A DNA stretch of 64,000 bases from Bifidobacterium cebidarum (GCF_009193305.1 NZ_WBVS01000002.1:186001-250000), one strand, 5' to 3'; counted from the stretch's first letter, positions 25,221 through 36,039 are shown. Program-made: numbers and translations. The notes: generated by a model from the sequence alone, not told the origin.

Positions 25221-27836
25221 GTGACTATGGCACTTGCACTGTATCGACGCTATCGTCCGGACACCTTCGAAGGTGTGATTGGGCAGGATCAGGTTACCGT
25301 TCCGCTGATGCGGGCCCTTGACGAGGGCAAGCTCACGCACGCCTACCTGTTCTCCGGTCCGCGAGGCTGTGGCAAAACCAGTTCCGCCCGTATTCTCGCG
25401 CGTTGCGTCAATTGCGCAAAAGGCCCCACTTCGCATCCCTGCGGCGAATGCGAGAGCTGCAAGGACCTGGCTACGGGCGGTCCTGGTTCCATCGACGTGG
25501 TGGAGATCGACGCCGCCAGCCATAACGGTGTGGATGATGCCCGTGAGCTGCGCGAACGTGCCGGTTTCGCTCCGGCGCGCGACCGCTACAAGATTTTCAT
25601 CCTCGATGAGGCTCATATGGTCACGCAGCAGGGCTTCAACGCGTTGCTCAAAATCGTCGAGGAGCCGCCGGAACATGTGATGTTCATCTTCGCCACCACC
25701 GAGCCGGACAAGGTGATCGGCACCATTCGTTCCCGGACCCATCATTACCCGTTCCGCCTGGTGCCGCAGGAGGTCATGGGCCCGTATCTGGAAAAGATCT
25801 GCGCCAAGGAGGGCATCAAGCCGGAACCGGGCGTCTTGAAGCTGGCCATGCGTGCGGGCGGCGGCTCCATGCGAGACACCCTTTCCGTGCTTGACCAGCT
25901 GATGGTCGGCTCGGTGGAAGGCGTCATCACCCATGATGCGGCCGTGGCCCTCCTCGGTTTCACACCCGAAGCCCTGATTGGTGAGGCCATCGATGCTGTA
26001 ATAGACCGTAATGGTGAAGCTCTGTATGGTGTGATTCAAAAGGTTGTAGTGGGAGGTTTCGATCCACGTCGATTCGTGGAAGACCTTCTGGCCCGTGTAC
26101 GTGACCTTCTTGTGCTTATTCTGGCTGGCGATTCAGCCGAAGCGGTGCTGTCTGACACGGCTGAAGCCGAAGATATGAGCGACCTGCATCGCCAAGCTGC
26201 AGCGCTGGGCTTAGGGCCGCTCACTGCCATGGCAGACATCATCAACGCCACATTGAGCTCGATGACCGGTGCCATTTCGCCGCGCATGAGACTCGAACTG
26301 TTGGCCGCCCGCCTGCTCGCCGGGGTGGAATCCGGTTTCGCGCTTACCGCTTCCGCAGCGCCCGACGCTGGAGCCCCTGCCAATGCGCCGGCAGCAGGTA
26401 CTGCTGCCGGTTCTGGTGTGCAGCATCATGCCGCATCCGGTGGATTCGTGGGAGCTTCCCGCAATACGGCGAATAATGCGCCCGCGCAGAATGCGGGCCG
26501 CGGTGGATTCGCCGGCGCGTCCCATAGCGCGCCGCAGAGTGGTTTTGCCGATGCCGCACGCAATCAATCACAGCAGCCAACGGCGACTGCCGCTCAGCCT
26601 CAGCCAGCAACCCAGGCTGCGCCAGTTTCTCATGCGCCTGCAAACGACACTCGCTCTGTGGATGAGAAGTGGGATGCGGCCGTGGCCAAACTGCCGGAAG
26701 CGATTCGTGAGTATGTGACTCGTGCCAAGGTGCCGACCGTGAAATTCGGCACCAATCGCAAGGGTCTGCCGTGCCTCTCGCTGACTTTCGATCAATCGCT
26801 CAGCCAACATGCGTTTGCCCTTGCCATGGATTCTGATGGCAAGAAGGCTGCAATCGTGGTGCAGGATGCCGTGCGCAACGAGTTCGGGCCGTCAACCGTT
26901 ATTGCGCCTACCGCCGTTGCCGTTAATGGCGAACGCGTTGAGTCCATCAAGCGCATGAGCCCTGAGCAACTGGCCAAGGTCAAGCAACAGATCGCTCTGG
27001 CCAAAGCCGGCCTTGCCGCAGCGAGCCTCGGCTCCGGGCTGACTGCCGCGCATGCGGGCAGTGAGTCTAAGGAACAGAAAGCACCGGCCGCAAACACGGC
27101 GTCCGAAGACTCCGACGACAGCCATCGAGCTGCCGCTGCTGCACCGCTCCCGGAGGATGACCCTTGGGCCAAACCTGTGCCGGCTGCATATGAAGCTGCT
27201 GCGTCAGTGCCAGACGCAGTGCCGTCCTCGCACGAAGAACATCATAAGAAGCATGTGGCAGTGCCGGATATTAGTGATGGCGTAGACCCATGGGCTCAGC
27301 CCACTCAGCAGCCTGCCGTGCGATCAGTCGGTCCAAATCCGTCTCAACCGGCTTCCATGCAGAGCGATGCACCGGAGTCGGACCTGGATCCGTGGAATCA
27401 GCCGAGCCCGGCGTCCACCGCGGAGAATGACCCGTGGAATCAGACTCCGTCCCAGCAGCAGTCGGCTTTGCCTCGGCCCGCCCCGACCGCGAATGATGAC
27501 CCGTGGAATCAGCCGCAACCTCAACAACCTGCGGGGCCTAGTGGCTGGGAGCAAGCGCAAGATGCATATGCGCCTGAGCCTGACCCGTGGAATCAGCCGC
27601 AGGCTCAGCAGTCGGACACTATGCAGCCTCAGTCCGTGCAGCCGCAACAAGCGCCGCAAGTGGACCCGGATGAGGACGAGTACTCAATGAGCGACCAGTC
27701 GCTCGGAGACTCTCGGGCAATGAGCATGGATGACCTGAAGAAGATGTTTGAGGTCAAGGATGTGAAGGAGTTCACGGCAGATGATCCCAAGAACCCCAAG
27801 AACATTCAACCCGCCAAGAAGCATCTTGGCGACTAA
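25221..27836 (+). CDS. dnaX: DNA polymerase III subunit gamma/tau
   Basis: An 871-residue clamp-loader ATPase. The AAA+ part covers residues 1-230: LYRRYRPDTFEGVIGQDQV, Walker A FSGPRGCGKTSSARIL, zinc-binding CVNCAKG...CGECESC and the Walker B FILDEAHMV. The lid and domain III end near residue 370. A ~500-residue Ala/Gln/Pro-rich region follows, with a folded patch around residues 475-590. The last ~230 residues contain six DPW motifs (DDPWAKP, VDPWAQP, LDPWNQP, NDPWNQT, DDPWNQP, PDPWNQP). The tail end (SMDDLKKMFEVKDVKEFTADD) may contact polymerase. GTG 25221 has AAGG 7 nt upstream; ATG 25227 is the alternative. No slippery A-run for gamma synthesis was noticed. Confidence 0.95.
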   Translation: MTMALALYRRYRPDTFEGVIGQDQVTVPLMRALDEGKLTHAYLFSGPRGCGKTSSARILARCVNCAKGPTSHPCGECESCKDLATGGPGSIDVVEIDAASHNGVDDARELRERAGFAPARDRYKIFILDEAHMVTQQGFNALLKIVEEPPEHVMFIFATTEPDKVIGTIRSRTHHYPFRLVPQEVMGPYLEKICAKEGIKPEPGVLKLAMRAGGGSMRDTLSVLDQLMVGSVEGVITHDAAVALLGFTPEALIGEAIDAVIDRNGEALYGVIQKVVVGGFDPRRFVEDLLARVRDLLVLILAGDSAEAVLSDTAEAEDMSDLHRQAAALGLGPLTAMADIINATLSSMTGAISPRMRLELLAARLLAGVESGFALTASAAPDAGAPANAPAAGTAAGSGVQHHAASGGFVGASRNTANNAPAQNAGRGGFAGASHSAPQSGFADAARNQSQQPTATAAQPQPATQAAPVSHAPANDTRSVDEKWDAAVAKLPEAIREYVTRAKVPTVKFGTNRKGLPCLSLTFDQSLSQHAFALAMDSDGKKAAIVVQDAVRNEFGPSTVIAPTAVAVNGERVESIKRMSPEQLAKVKQQIALAKAGLAAASLGSGLTAAHAGSESKEQKAPAANTASEDSDDSHRAAAAAPLPEDDPWAKPVPAAYEAAASVPDAVPSSHEEHHKKHVAVPDISDGVDPWAQPTQQPAVRSVGPNPSQPASMQSDAPESDLDPWNQPSPASTAENDPWNQTPSQQQSALPRPAPTANDDPWNQPQPQQPAGPSGWEQAQDAYAPEPDPWNQPQAQQSDTMQPQSVQPQQAPQVDPDEDEYSMSDQSLGDSRAMSMDDLKKMFEVKDVKEFTADDPKNPKNIQPAKKHLGD

Positions 27837-27863
27837 GGTGAATAGCAATAAGGAGCACATACT

Positions 27864-28466
27864 ATGGCACTTGCCTACGATGGCGCCATCCAACGTCTGA
27901 TTGATGCGTTCGCCAACCTGCCTGGCATCGGGCCGAAGGGCGCGCAGCGCATCGCCTTCTACCTGCTGTCCGCGCCGGAGGAGGAAGCCCGCGAACTGGC
28001 CGCAGCTATCGAAGAAGTCAAAGATAAAGTGCGTTTTTGCGATATCTGCGGCAACGTGTGTGAAACCAGCCCATGCCCGGTGTGCGCCGACCCAAGACGT
28101 GACCACTCCATCATCTGCGTGGTGGAGGAGCCCAAGGACGTGATGAGCATCGAACGCACGCGCGAATACCACGGCCTCTACCATGTGCTGGGCGGCGCAA
28201 TCAACCCTATGGCCAATGTAGGTCCCGCGGATCTTAAGATTCCGGGGCTGTTGAAGCGTCTGGAAACCAAGGAGGTCAAAGAGATCATCATGGCGCTCGA
28301 CCCGAACATCGAGGGCGAGGCCACCACGAGCTATCTCACCCAGTTGTTGCACCCGGTGGGCGTAAAAATCACGCGCCTCGCCAGCGGTCTCCCGGTCGGC
28401 TCCGACCTCGAATACGCCGACGAAGTCACCCTGGGCCGAGCCTTGGCAGGCCGTCGCGAAGCCTGA
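27864..28466 (+). CDS. recR: Recombination protein RecR
   Basis: A 200-residue protein of the RecFOR pathway, which loads RecA on gaps. Domains in order: helix-hairpin-helix ([24 protein letters not shown]), a Cys4 zinc finger ([16 protein letters not shown]) and a Toprim domain ([42 protein letters not shown]), ending with the Walker-like [23 protein letters not shown] precedes the ATG. It lies 27 bp after dnaX, the usual arrangement. The palindrome CCGCTTATATAAGCGG (28471-28486) follows the stop and separates it from the convergent sortase gene. Confidence 0.97.
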   Translation: MALAYDGAIQRLIDAFANLPGIGPKGAQRIAFYLLSAPEEEARELAAAIEEVKDKVRFCDICGNVCETSPCPVCADPRRDHSIICVVEEPKDVMSIERTREYHGLYHVLGGAINPMANVGPADLKIPGLLKRLETKEVKEIIMALDPNIEGEATTSYLTQLLHPVGVKITRLASGLPVGSDLEYADEVTLGRALAGRREA

Positions 28467-28475
28467 GATGACCGC

Positions 28476-29594
28476 TTATATAAGCGGCTCGAGCGTATTG
28501 TTGGCGTGCATGCCGCGGCGCTTCTGATACGGCCACCATGCACCGTGGCGCATCACGAACGCCACTTGATGCCGCCGCGCCAGCCCAATGAAGAACCACC
28601 CCAGCGCCAGCAGGCCCACGCCCACCGCAATCGCGATATTGCGCGCATCGTGCACATCATTTGGCTCGGGTGCAGGCACCGGAATAGCCACGCGATGCCC
28701 GGAAATCAGCAGTCGATGCGTATTAACCCCGTAGGGGGTGCAGGTCATCAGCGTTACGCGATCTTCGCCGGGCACGATCTTGAGTTGCGAGGTATCATTC
28801 GGCAGGATCACGGAAATGCGGTCCACCTTGTAGCCCAACGTTTCGCCCATCACTTCGATGTAGAAGAAGTCGCCCTCCTTCACCTCATCGAGACGCGTGA
28901 ACATCATGGCCTCCACCAGACCACGGTGACCGGTGATTACCGAGTGCGTGGAAGCGCCGCCCACCGGCAGCGAAGTGCCATACAAGTGGCCGGCACCGGA
29001 AGCCAGTGCCTCTTCGGAAGTGCCATGGTAAATCGGCAGATCAATCGATTGCTTCGGCACTTTGATGGTGCCCATCACCTCGCCGCCGGCGTTGAGCAGG
29101 CTCTGGTATTCCTTGTCTTTCGTGGATGCGGAATCTTCGCCGCTCGCCTGCGAGCCGCCTTGCGCACCTGAGAACGGGTCTACGGCCTCGCCCAGCACGG
29201 GCTGACCGGATTCGGCGAGCTTCTTGTTGTACGCGCGAGCGGCTTTCAATGCGTCATCAGCCTGAGGATAAGGCCAATTCGCCACATTCTGCGCACTGGT
29301 TGCCGCGGTTTTCGCCAGTTCCAAGCCTGATTGGAACTGCAGTGCCAGTGGGAAGCAGGCCACGGAGACGGCGGCAATCAGCAGCACGATGGTGAGCAGT
29401 CGCATCGCGATGAGATTGCGCTTCAGTCGCCGGCGCTCCGCCATAAGGTCGGAGATATCGATGGCCGCGGCGAACGGGGTGGGGGTGAAGCCGGCAGTGC
29501 TGGAAGTCGAGGCTTCACTGGATTCGTTGGTATCGGTATGCGCCGATACGTTGCGGCTTGGCTTTTTCACTGCATGACTGCGTCGCAATATCAT
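28476..29594 (-). CDS. srtC: Class C sortase (pilin polymerase)
   Basis: A 372-residue membrane cysteine transpeptidase that links pilin subunits via LPXTG-type motifs to a pilin lysine. An N-terminal membrane helix lies at residues ~62-85 (LTIVLLIAAVSVACFPLAL). The catalytic domain has SVITGHRGLVEAMMFTRLDEV (His), TLMTCTPYGVNTHRLLISGHR (Cys and Arg), and a lid-like segment with DPFSGAQGG near residue 150. A second helix near the C-terminus (IAIAVGVGLLALGWFFIGLA) is typical of class C. The ATG at 29594 was chosen because GGAGG lies 8 nt before it. It is divergent from the adhesin/pilin genes that it should serve. Confidence 0.92.
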   Translation of the reverse strand: MILRRSHAVKKPSRNVSAHTDTNESSEASTSSTAGFTPTPFAAAIDISDLMAERRRLKRNLIAMRLLTIVLLIAAVSVACFPLALQFQSGLELAKTAATSAQNVANWPYPQADDALKAARAYNKKLAESGQPVLGEAVDPFSGAQGGSQASGEDSASTKDKEYQSLLNAGGEVMGTIKVPKQSIDLPIYHGTSEEALASGAGHLYGTSLPVGGASTHSVITGHRGLVEAMMFTRLDEVKEGDFFYIEVMGETLGYKVDRISVILPNDTSQLKIVPGEDRVTLMTCTPYGVNTHRLLISGHRVAIPVPAPEPNDVHDARNIAIAVGVGLLALGWFFIGLARRHQVAFVMRHGAWWPYQKRRGMHANNTLEPLI

Positions 29595-29803
29595 CCGCAG
29601 TGCCTCCCCATCGTTGCCGTATGCCGTGTGTGCATGGGCTCTACGTCTGCCATGCGCTAAGTGCTTGTTGGCTATGCCTTTCGCACGCCACGTTACTCTG
29701 TGGCAGAGTCGAATCACAAGCCCTTCAACTTGTGGCGGATTGATGAATACCCCCGAAATTGTCTTGATTATTCCCCCGAAGTGGGTTTCTGCATATGGCA
29801 AAT

Positions 29804-29987
29804 GAATTGACAAATTATCGACAAATTGTCAATTATAACAATTTGATAACAGGGATGTTGCTTTGGTGATGCAAATCGATAACCAAATTCACAGGATTCC
29901 TGTGTTTTCAATAGTCTTACGGCTATATGCGCAAATCGTTTATACCCCCTAAAACGTTTGACAAAGGGGTACGTAAGGGGGTAATAA
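29804..29987. promoter_or_regulatory. AT-rich promoter region between the sortase and pilus genes
   Basis: The 503-bp gap 29595-30097 is strikingly AT-rich compared with its neighbours. It holds a 9-bp inverted repeat AATTGACAA/TTGTCAATT (29804-29834). A good promoter faces the adhesin: TTGACA 29958-29963, an 18-bp spacer and TAATAA 29982-29987. TACCCCCT (29943-29950) and AGGGGGTA (29976-29983) form an inverted repeat overlapping the -10 box, a likely operator or a hairpin in the DNA. No gene is seen in the gap. Confidence 0.65.
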
Positions 29988-30097
29988 AAACGAATAGAGA
30001 GGCTATCGAATGACGGGTTGCTGCAATAGGCGATGATGCCAAATATTCGATGGGAAAACAGTTGTTTAGGGGAGATCAAGGGACAGAACGGGAAGCT

Positions 30098-33000
30098 ATG
30101 TTCAACGATAAGCGCATAGGCGAACGCGTGAAGACAATGGTATGGGCGATTTGCGCCATTGTGCTTGCGACGGCCATGTTATTCGTCTGCTCCACGCCGG
30201 CAATGGCGGAAAACACTGCACAAGGAATCACCGAAACCGGTGATGATTCTTCTGCCGCGCAGACTCAGTCCGTGCAGGGTGCTCAGCTGCAATCCGATCA
30301 AACGCAGTCCGGCAACACCGAGCAGCTTGACCAATCAAACAAGTCTGATGCTTCCAAGCCAGCCGATGCCGCCACCCCTGCGGCCGACCCCGACTGTGCC
30401 AACGTAGCCGATTGGGCCGCACTCAAGTCCTGTGTGGAGAATGCCACTGATGGTGATGTGATTGTTATCGGCAAAACCATCAGTGTCCCTTCCAATGACG
30501 GACCGATTGCAGTTTCCAAGAAAGTTATTCTAACCGCTCGGAATAATGTCGATCCAGCGATGACCAATGACGCTGCGGCAAGTGTAGGTGATGCTTTCTT
30601 CGTGATTGACAATGGCGGCGATCTTGTCATCGGCAAAGATGCCGCCGATGCGGCTTTTTCCTACAACAACGGTACGCGTTGGTTCGCCTACCTCAACAAA
30701 GGCGGCGTTCTGACTGTAAACAACGGCACTTTTTCCGGCATCGACACTCAGAACAACACGGGCCGTACTCAGGGAACTCTCGCTTACAACAATGGTGGTT
30801 CCGTAATCATCAATAATGGTACTTTTTCCTATAATGCAGCAGAACGTGGTGGTGTGATTTACATTGCCCAAGGCAATGCCACCGTTAATGACGGCACGTT
30901 TGAACATAACGGAACTACTCAGTCCGCTGGCGTGATCATGCAGGCTGATGCGGCGGGTACGGTTACCATTCATTAACGACGGCTCGTTCGCTGAAAACAC
31001 GACCGGCAACCGTGGCGGAGTCATTTTCAATAATGGCGCATTGGTCATCAATGACGGTAAATTTACCGAGAATGTCTCCACAGGTGTTGGAGGTGGCGCT
31101 ATCGGTCAGACCACCGACACTGCTACTGCCATGATTACGGGTGGCACATTTACCGACAATAAGCAGGAATATGCAGACTGCACCCGTACGAATACCGGCG
31201 ATACGCCAGGGCGGGATGATAAAAGCGGATGTCGTTCCCACACAAACGCCGGTGGCGGCGCGATTCATGCTGATGCCGGCACCGTGACCATCCAGGGCGA
31301 TGTGAAATTCCTTGGCAATCATGCCAACGCTGCCGCCTTTATGTCCGGTGGCGGCGCAATCTATGTCAAAGGCGAGCTGTGGATTCTCAATGATATGAAT
31401 GACAGCTCCAAGAAGCCGTTATTCGATGGCAATTGGACTGCGGTCGGCGTTGGTGACGATAACACCCAGTACATGAACAACGATCCCAAAGCTGGTGTGC
31501 TGCCTGTTGGCGGTGCCGGCGGTGCGATCTTCTTGCAAAACGGCAAATCCAAGGGCTACTTCATGGGCGGCGAATACAAGAACAATACGTCCGGTTACCT
31601 TGGCGGTGCCATTTACACCGAGGAAGACAGTGTGTCATATGTGGGCAAAGCAGTAGCCACCGAGAATGTGGCGGGCCACTTCGGCGGAGGTCTATGGCTG
31701 TGTCCATCGGGCAGCGCGCTTGCTTCCGAAGGCGGCAATATCGCGTTGTTCGGCAATGATGTGAACTACAACATCGATGCCAATGCCGTATATAACACGA
31801 TCAATGCCGATGAGAATCACATGGCTGGCGATGATTTTGCCATGATGAATCCAAAGGGCAAGGATCTCAACTCCACTAAATTCCAGTTGCTGAGCAGCTG
31901 GTTTATGGACCGAGCCGAGTCCGCGGTGGACTGGTATTGGGATGGCACCCCGACTTCGCCAACGAATGGTTTTAGCGATGATTATCAGGCCCCATGGTGG
32001 GGGTCTGATTCACGGTCGAACTCGGTGAAACGCTATGCTGACACGGATACATATAACGGCGTTGGCTATCCTCAGCGGTATGACGGTTCCGTCGCCGATG
32101 ATACTGCGCTCAATCATTTAAAGGTGACCGCTCCGGCAACCCTTCAGCCAACTAATCCGGAAAAGGCCGGTAAGTCACTAGGCGATAACACCCGTGCATG
32201 GGACGCGCTAACGTCTACGCTGACTTTCTACACGGGTATTGCGATGAAGGCTCGGTTGACGGCATATGGCCAGAAGAACGCGGCCGCCGCAAAAGCTAAT
32301 GCTGCATTGAGCTTCACCAATAATGCTGCGCGTCTTTCCGGAGGGGCTTTCGGCAGCAACGGTGTGGTTTCCTTCTCCTCTCCATATTCGGCATCCTGGG
32401 ACAAGGTCGATGCCGATGACACAACCAAGTTCTTGAAGGGCTCGGTATGGACGCTGAAGACCGCGACTTCCGGCGCCGAGGCTGGTGGCGCAATGAATCC
32501 GAGTCTGCGCCCTGCGGATTGCACGGCTAATGCCAAGGCGACTGATGCTTCGTGCTGGCAGACCGTTACCGAGAAGAACGCGGATGGCAGCACCACCCAA
32601 TGGCTGTCCGTTGAGATCGCGGATAACGGTCCCCGTGATACCAATCCGGAAATAGGCAAAATCGGTGTCGATAATTTGAAGCCGGGCAAGTATTACCTTA
32701 CGGAAAAGGCGGCTCCGGATAACTACAAGCTGACGACCAATGTGTACACGTTTACGGTTGTGGCTGAAGCTGATGGTCTTCAGAAGGAAGAGCCGAAGAT
32801 CAGTCTTTACCAGCAGAACGATGCTCCTGATAATGTGGGTCCAGTTGAGAATGACGATACCGCCATTGGCAACACCATTCGCTCTGGTGGCGTGAGCTGG
32901 AGCAAGATCAATAAGGCTGTCGCGAACATTACGAGTCAGGCTTATCTGGCGGACAGTGGCTGGACTCTGACCAAGTACAAGACGGATACGTCGTCCAGTG

Positions 33001-33911
33001 ATATGGATGCCTCATTCGGCTCGGTGATTATCGATGATTACGTTTCAGCGGATCAGAGTGCCGATCGCACATGCCCCGCGAATGCCCAATCCAAATCCCA
33101 ATATTGCGACATCAATCCAGGAGTAGGTCGCTTTACGGTAACCGATCTTCCATTAGGAACCTACAAGTTGGTGGAATCCACAGTTCCGGGAGGATACGTC
33201 ACGCCTGATTCCGACACGTATTACACCTTCACCGTTGAAGACGGCAAGACCGCAACGCTCACCAAGTGGGAGAACGGGCAGAGCACTTCGACGTCTGATA
33301 CTGAGATAGTCAACATTCCTACCGAGATCGCGTGGGAGAAGGTTGCTTCTCATAATCACGATGAAGCGCTGAATGGCGCGAAGTGGACTATCTCCAAGTG
33401 GGAGAACGGGCAGATCTCGGATTCCCGTGAAGTCATTGATTGCACCACCAATGAATGTTCGGCTAAGTCCAACAGCGCTACGGCATATGTGGATAAGAAT
33501 CCTGAGGCGGGCCACTTTGGCATCCAGAACTTGGAGCGCGGTACGGAGTACAAGTTGACTGAGACACAGGCTCCGGATGGCTATACGCTGCCTGATCCCA
33601 GCAATACGTACGCGATTATCACAGTTACCGATACTGGCGATGCGCATATGACTCTGCATGGCCTGTGGAATCAACCCGAGTTGGAGGATGCCTCAGTCTG
33701 CCTCGCTCCATCGGCTACGGCCTCCGTTCCAACCCGTGCTGGTTCAGCCACTGAATGCGTGCTGACCAATGTGCGAAGTGTCGTCGCGCTGCCGTTCACC
33801 GGCGGCATGGACGCGCGCAGCTGGCTGCTGATCGGCGGCATTGCAGCTGTGTCCGCTGCGATAGTGCTTGCTCTGACCAATGAATATCGCAAGAGAAAGG
33901 GGCTTGCATAA
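30098..33911 (+). pseudogene. Sortase-anchored pilus tip adhesin, interrupted by a 4-bp duplication
   Basis: Read as two frames: 30098-30976 (292 aa) and the rest, open from upstream of 30971 to 33911. CATT is duplicated in tandem at 30967-30974. Removing one copy restores V-T-I-N-D-G-S-F and gives one ~1269-residue protein. The N-terminus has a signal peptide (WAICAIVLATAMLFVCSTPAMA). Next come beta-helix-like repeats (VNNGTFSGI, INNGTFSYNAAERGGVIYI, INDGKFTENVSTGVGGGAI), then three or four Cna-B/SpaA-like domains (NLKPGKYYLTEKAAPDNYKLT, DLPLGTYKLVESTVPGGYVTP, NLERGTEYKLTETQAPDGYTLP). The end is LPFTGG, a hydrophobic helix and RKRK. The start at 30098 was chosen for its signal peptide. The gene could be inactive or phase-variable. 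Confidence 0.85.
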
Positions 33912-33917
33912 TTCATA

Positions 33918-33962
33918 CCTCCTTCTGATGAGGGAGGTGCCGCCAAAAGCTGTCGGAGGGAG
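33918..33962. repeat. Family-C hairpin repeat after the adhesin gene
   Basis: CCTCCTTCTGATGAGGGAGG (33918-33937) is followed by GGAGGGAG at 33955-33962. This is the same layout as 56326-56374 and as the two copies inside grpE. Confidence 0.7.
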
Positions 33963-34108
33963 AGCATTGCCAATGCAGATTGCCTCCCACAATTCAAGAC
34001 TTGCGGATCGCGGAGACCGAACCGAATGGGGTGTATTTCGGTCCATCGCCGTTCTCCGCGAAAGCAAAACACAGTAAAGAAGGAAAACAAGAAAGAAGGG
34101 TTTCTCTC

Positions 34109-35932
34109 ATGAAGATGAGAAAGCTATTCGCCGGCATCGCAGCGGCAGCCACGCTCTTCGGTGGCCTGGCCATGGGTGCCGCCACGGCCAACGCTGTGGA
34201 TGTGGACGGCAATAACGTGGTGACGAGCAATGCCACGTTTAAGTTCACCGCTGATGATGCGAGCCAGTGGACCGGTCGCACTATCAAGTACTACAAGCTG
34301 GCCGATTACGTGCAGTATGATGCCAACTCCGCTGATGCTGCCGCTGCACAGTATGGTGTACAGACTGCGGCTGGCGCGAATCGTGAAGCCATCAAGACGG
34401 CTCTTGACAAGGCCGTCGAAGGTGTAACCCCCGCGCTGACCATACCGGCTGATACCGCAACTGATCTCATGGCATGGGCTTTGCAGCAAGGTGCTCTCGA
34501 TAAGGAAACGGCCAAGCCGTGGGTTGGATCGACTCGTAGGTTTGCACAGTCGTTAAGCAATAACGCATCGGTGACTGGCGATACAGCGCATCTGCAGGAG
34601 GCAAGTCTTACAGGCACTGGTGCCGAGCGTACGGTTTCCCTGCCTGCTGGTGTTTACCTGTTCCTTGATACCGCAGCTATCACTGACACCACAATTACTG
34701 AAGGACAGAATGGCAACATTCAACAGGGCGACGAGAACGGGGACAAGGGCGGCAAAGTTGTTACCCAGTCCGCTCCGATTGTGGTTGCCTCCGGTACCGT
34801 TGCGGATGGTGCCATCACCGATCCGCTCAAGGACACCACCAATCCAACGAACAATGCCGATGGCGATAACATCGTTGCGCTGAAGAACCATGTTGCCCCA
34901 GTCGCCAAGACCGTGAACGATAATGACAAGACAGTTTCTACTGGCCAGGCCGTCACCTACACGCTTACAAGTGAGCTGCCGGCCGTTACCACTGGTTTTG
35001 ACAACTACAAGTTCGCCCTTACTGATACGCCCGGCACTGGCCAAACCGTTGACTTGAGCAAGGACTTTACCGTAAAGGTTGGTGGAACAGAACTTCAAGC
35101 ATACGATTCGACAACTAATCCAACCGGCTATGAATTGACGTTCAACGCACAGGTTGAACAAACGGAGCAGGCCGCCAAGAAGTTCGATGGCAATGGATCC
35201 AAAGCTTTTATCATCGATTTCAGCAAGTATGTGAACGCGAAGAAGACTATTGAGCCTCTCGCTGACACTGCTCGTGCCATTGAAGTGACTTACAAGGCCA
35301 CTATTAACGAGGATGCCAGGACGAACCACTCGGTGCCAAATACTGTTGAGGTGAACGACAATAACTCCAAGGCCGAAGATAAGACCAAGCTCACGCTTGG
35401 TAAGTTCGCTTTTACCAAGACTGATGCTCAGGGCAACGCGCTGCAAGACGCGGAGTTCACCATCACCGCCGCTGAAGATGACGCCAGCAACGATAAGGAT
35501 GACAATCCTACTGTTCCGGCAGATGCGGATAAGGTTGCAACTTCTAATGCCGACGGTGTGGTTACTTTCGACGGTCTTGCCGATGGTGTGTATGAAGTGA
35601 CCGAGACTAATGTGCCTGATGGCTTCCTCGGCCATGTCAACTCTGGTAGCCCAACTGTTGCCGCGAAGTTCAAGGTCACTATCAAGGGCGGCAAAGCCAC
35701 TAAGTTCCAAGGCGCTGATCTCTTTGGCCTTGCTCCGAGTCTCGATAGCCCGACCTCGGATAGCAACAATAAGACTGATTACAAGGTGAAGAACGTCAAG
35801 AACATTACCGAGTTGCCGAAGACCGGTGCTGCAGGCATTGCTCTGTTCTTTGTCATTGCCGCGCTCCTCGCAGGGGCCGGCGTGACGGTCTACATCAAGT
35901 CCCGTGCCACTAAGCGCGCTCTCCATGCGTAA
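34109..35932 (+). CDS. Major pilin subunit with LPKTG anchor (fimbrial backbone)
   Basis: A 607-residue surface protein. The signal peptide MRKLFAGIAAAATLFGGLAMGAATANA is cut near residue 30. The central part has the isopeptide-domain pattern of backbone pilins (DNYKFALTDTPGTGQTVDLSKDFTV and so on), with PNTVEVNDNN near the end of that domain. A C-terminal Cna-B domain follows (GKFAFTKTDAQGNALQDAEFTI ... DGLADGVYEVTETNVPDGFLG). The sorting signal is LPKTGAAG, a helix and KSRATKRA. The ATG at 34109 is preceded by AGAAGG. It is 197 bp after the tip adhesin and is likely in the same transcript, polymerised by the sortase at 28476. Confidence 0.92.
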   Translation: MKMRKLFAGIAAAATLFGGLAMGAATANAVDVDGNNVVTSNATFKFTADDASQWTGRTIKYYKLADYVQYDANSADAAAAQYGVQTAAGANREAIKTALDKAVEGVTPALTIPADTATDLMAWALQQGALDKETAKPWVGSTRRFAQSLSNNASVTGDTAHLQEASLTGTGAERTVSLPAGVYLFLDTAAITDTTITEGQNGNIQQGDENGDKGGKVVTQSAPIVVASGTVADGAITDPLKDTTNPTNNADGDNIVALKNHVAPVAKTVNDNDKTVSTGQAVTYTLTSELPAVTTGFDNYKFALTDTPGTGQTVDLSKDFTVKVGGTELQAYDSTTNPTGYELTFNAQVEQTEQAAKKFDGNGSKAFIIDFSKYVNAKKTIEPLADTARAIEVTYKATINEDARTNHSVPNTVEVNDNNSKAEDKTKLTLGKFAFTKTDAQGNALQDAEFTITAAEDDASNDKDDNPTVPADADKVATSNADGVVTFDGLADGVYEVTETNVPDGFLGHVNSGSPTVAAKFKVTIKGGKATKFQGADLFGLAPSLDSPTSDSNNKTDYKVKNVKNITELPKTGAAGIALFFVIAALLAGAGVTVYIKSRATKRALHA

Positions 35933-35955
35933 TTAATGAAGTGGCAATGAGCTAC

Positions 35956-35987
35956 TGAGGGAGACGAATTCCATTTCGCCTCCCTCA
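35956..35987 (+). terminator. Hairpin after the major pilin gene
   Basis: TGAGGGAG (35956-35963) pairs with CTCCCTCA (35980-35987); inner bases CGAA/TTCG extend it. There is no strong T run. Confidence 0.5.
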
Positions 35988-36039
35988 TAGCAGGACCTGC
36001 TCGCCGGGGCGCTGGCTTGCTGCAGTATGCGGCATTGGG

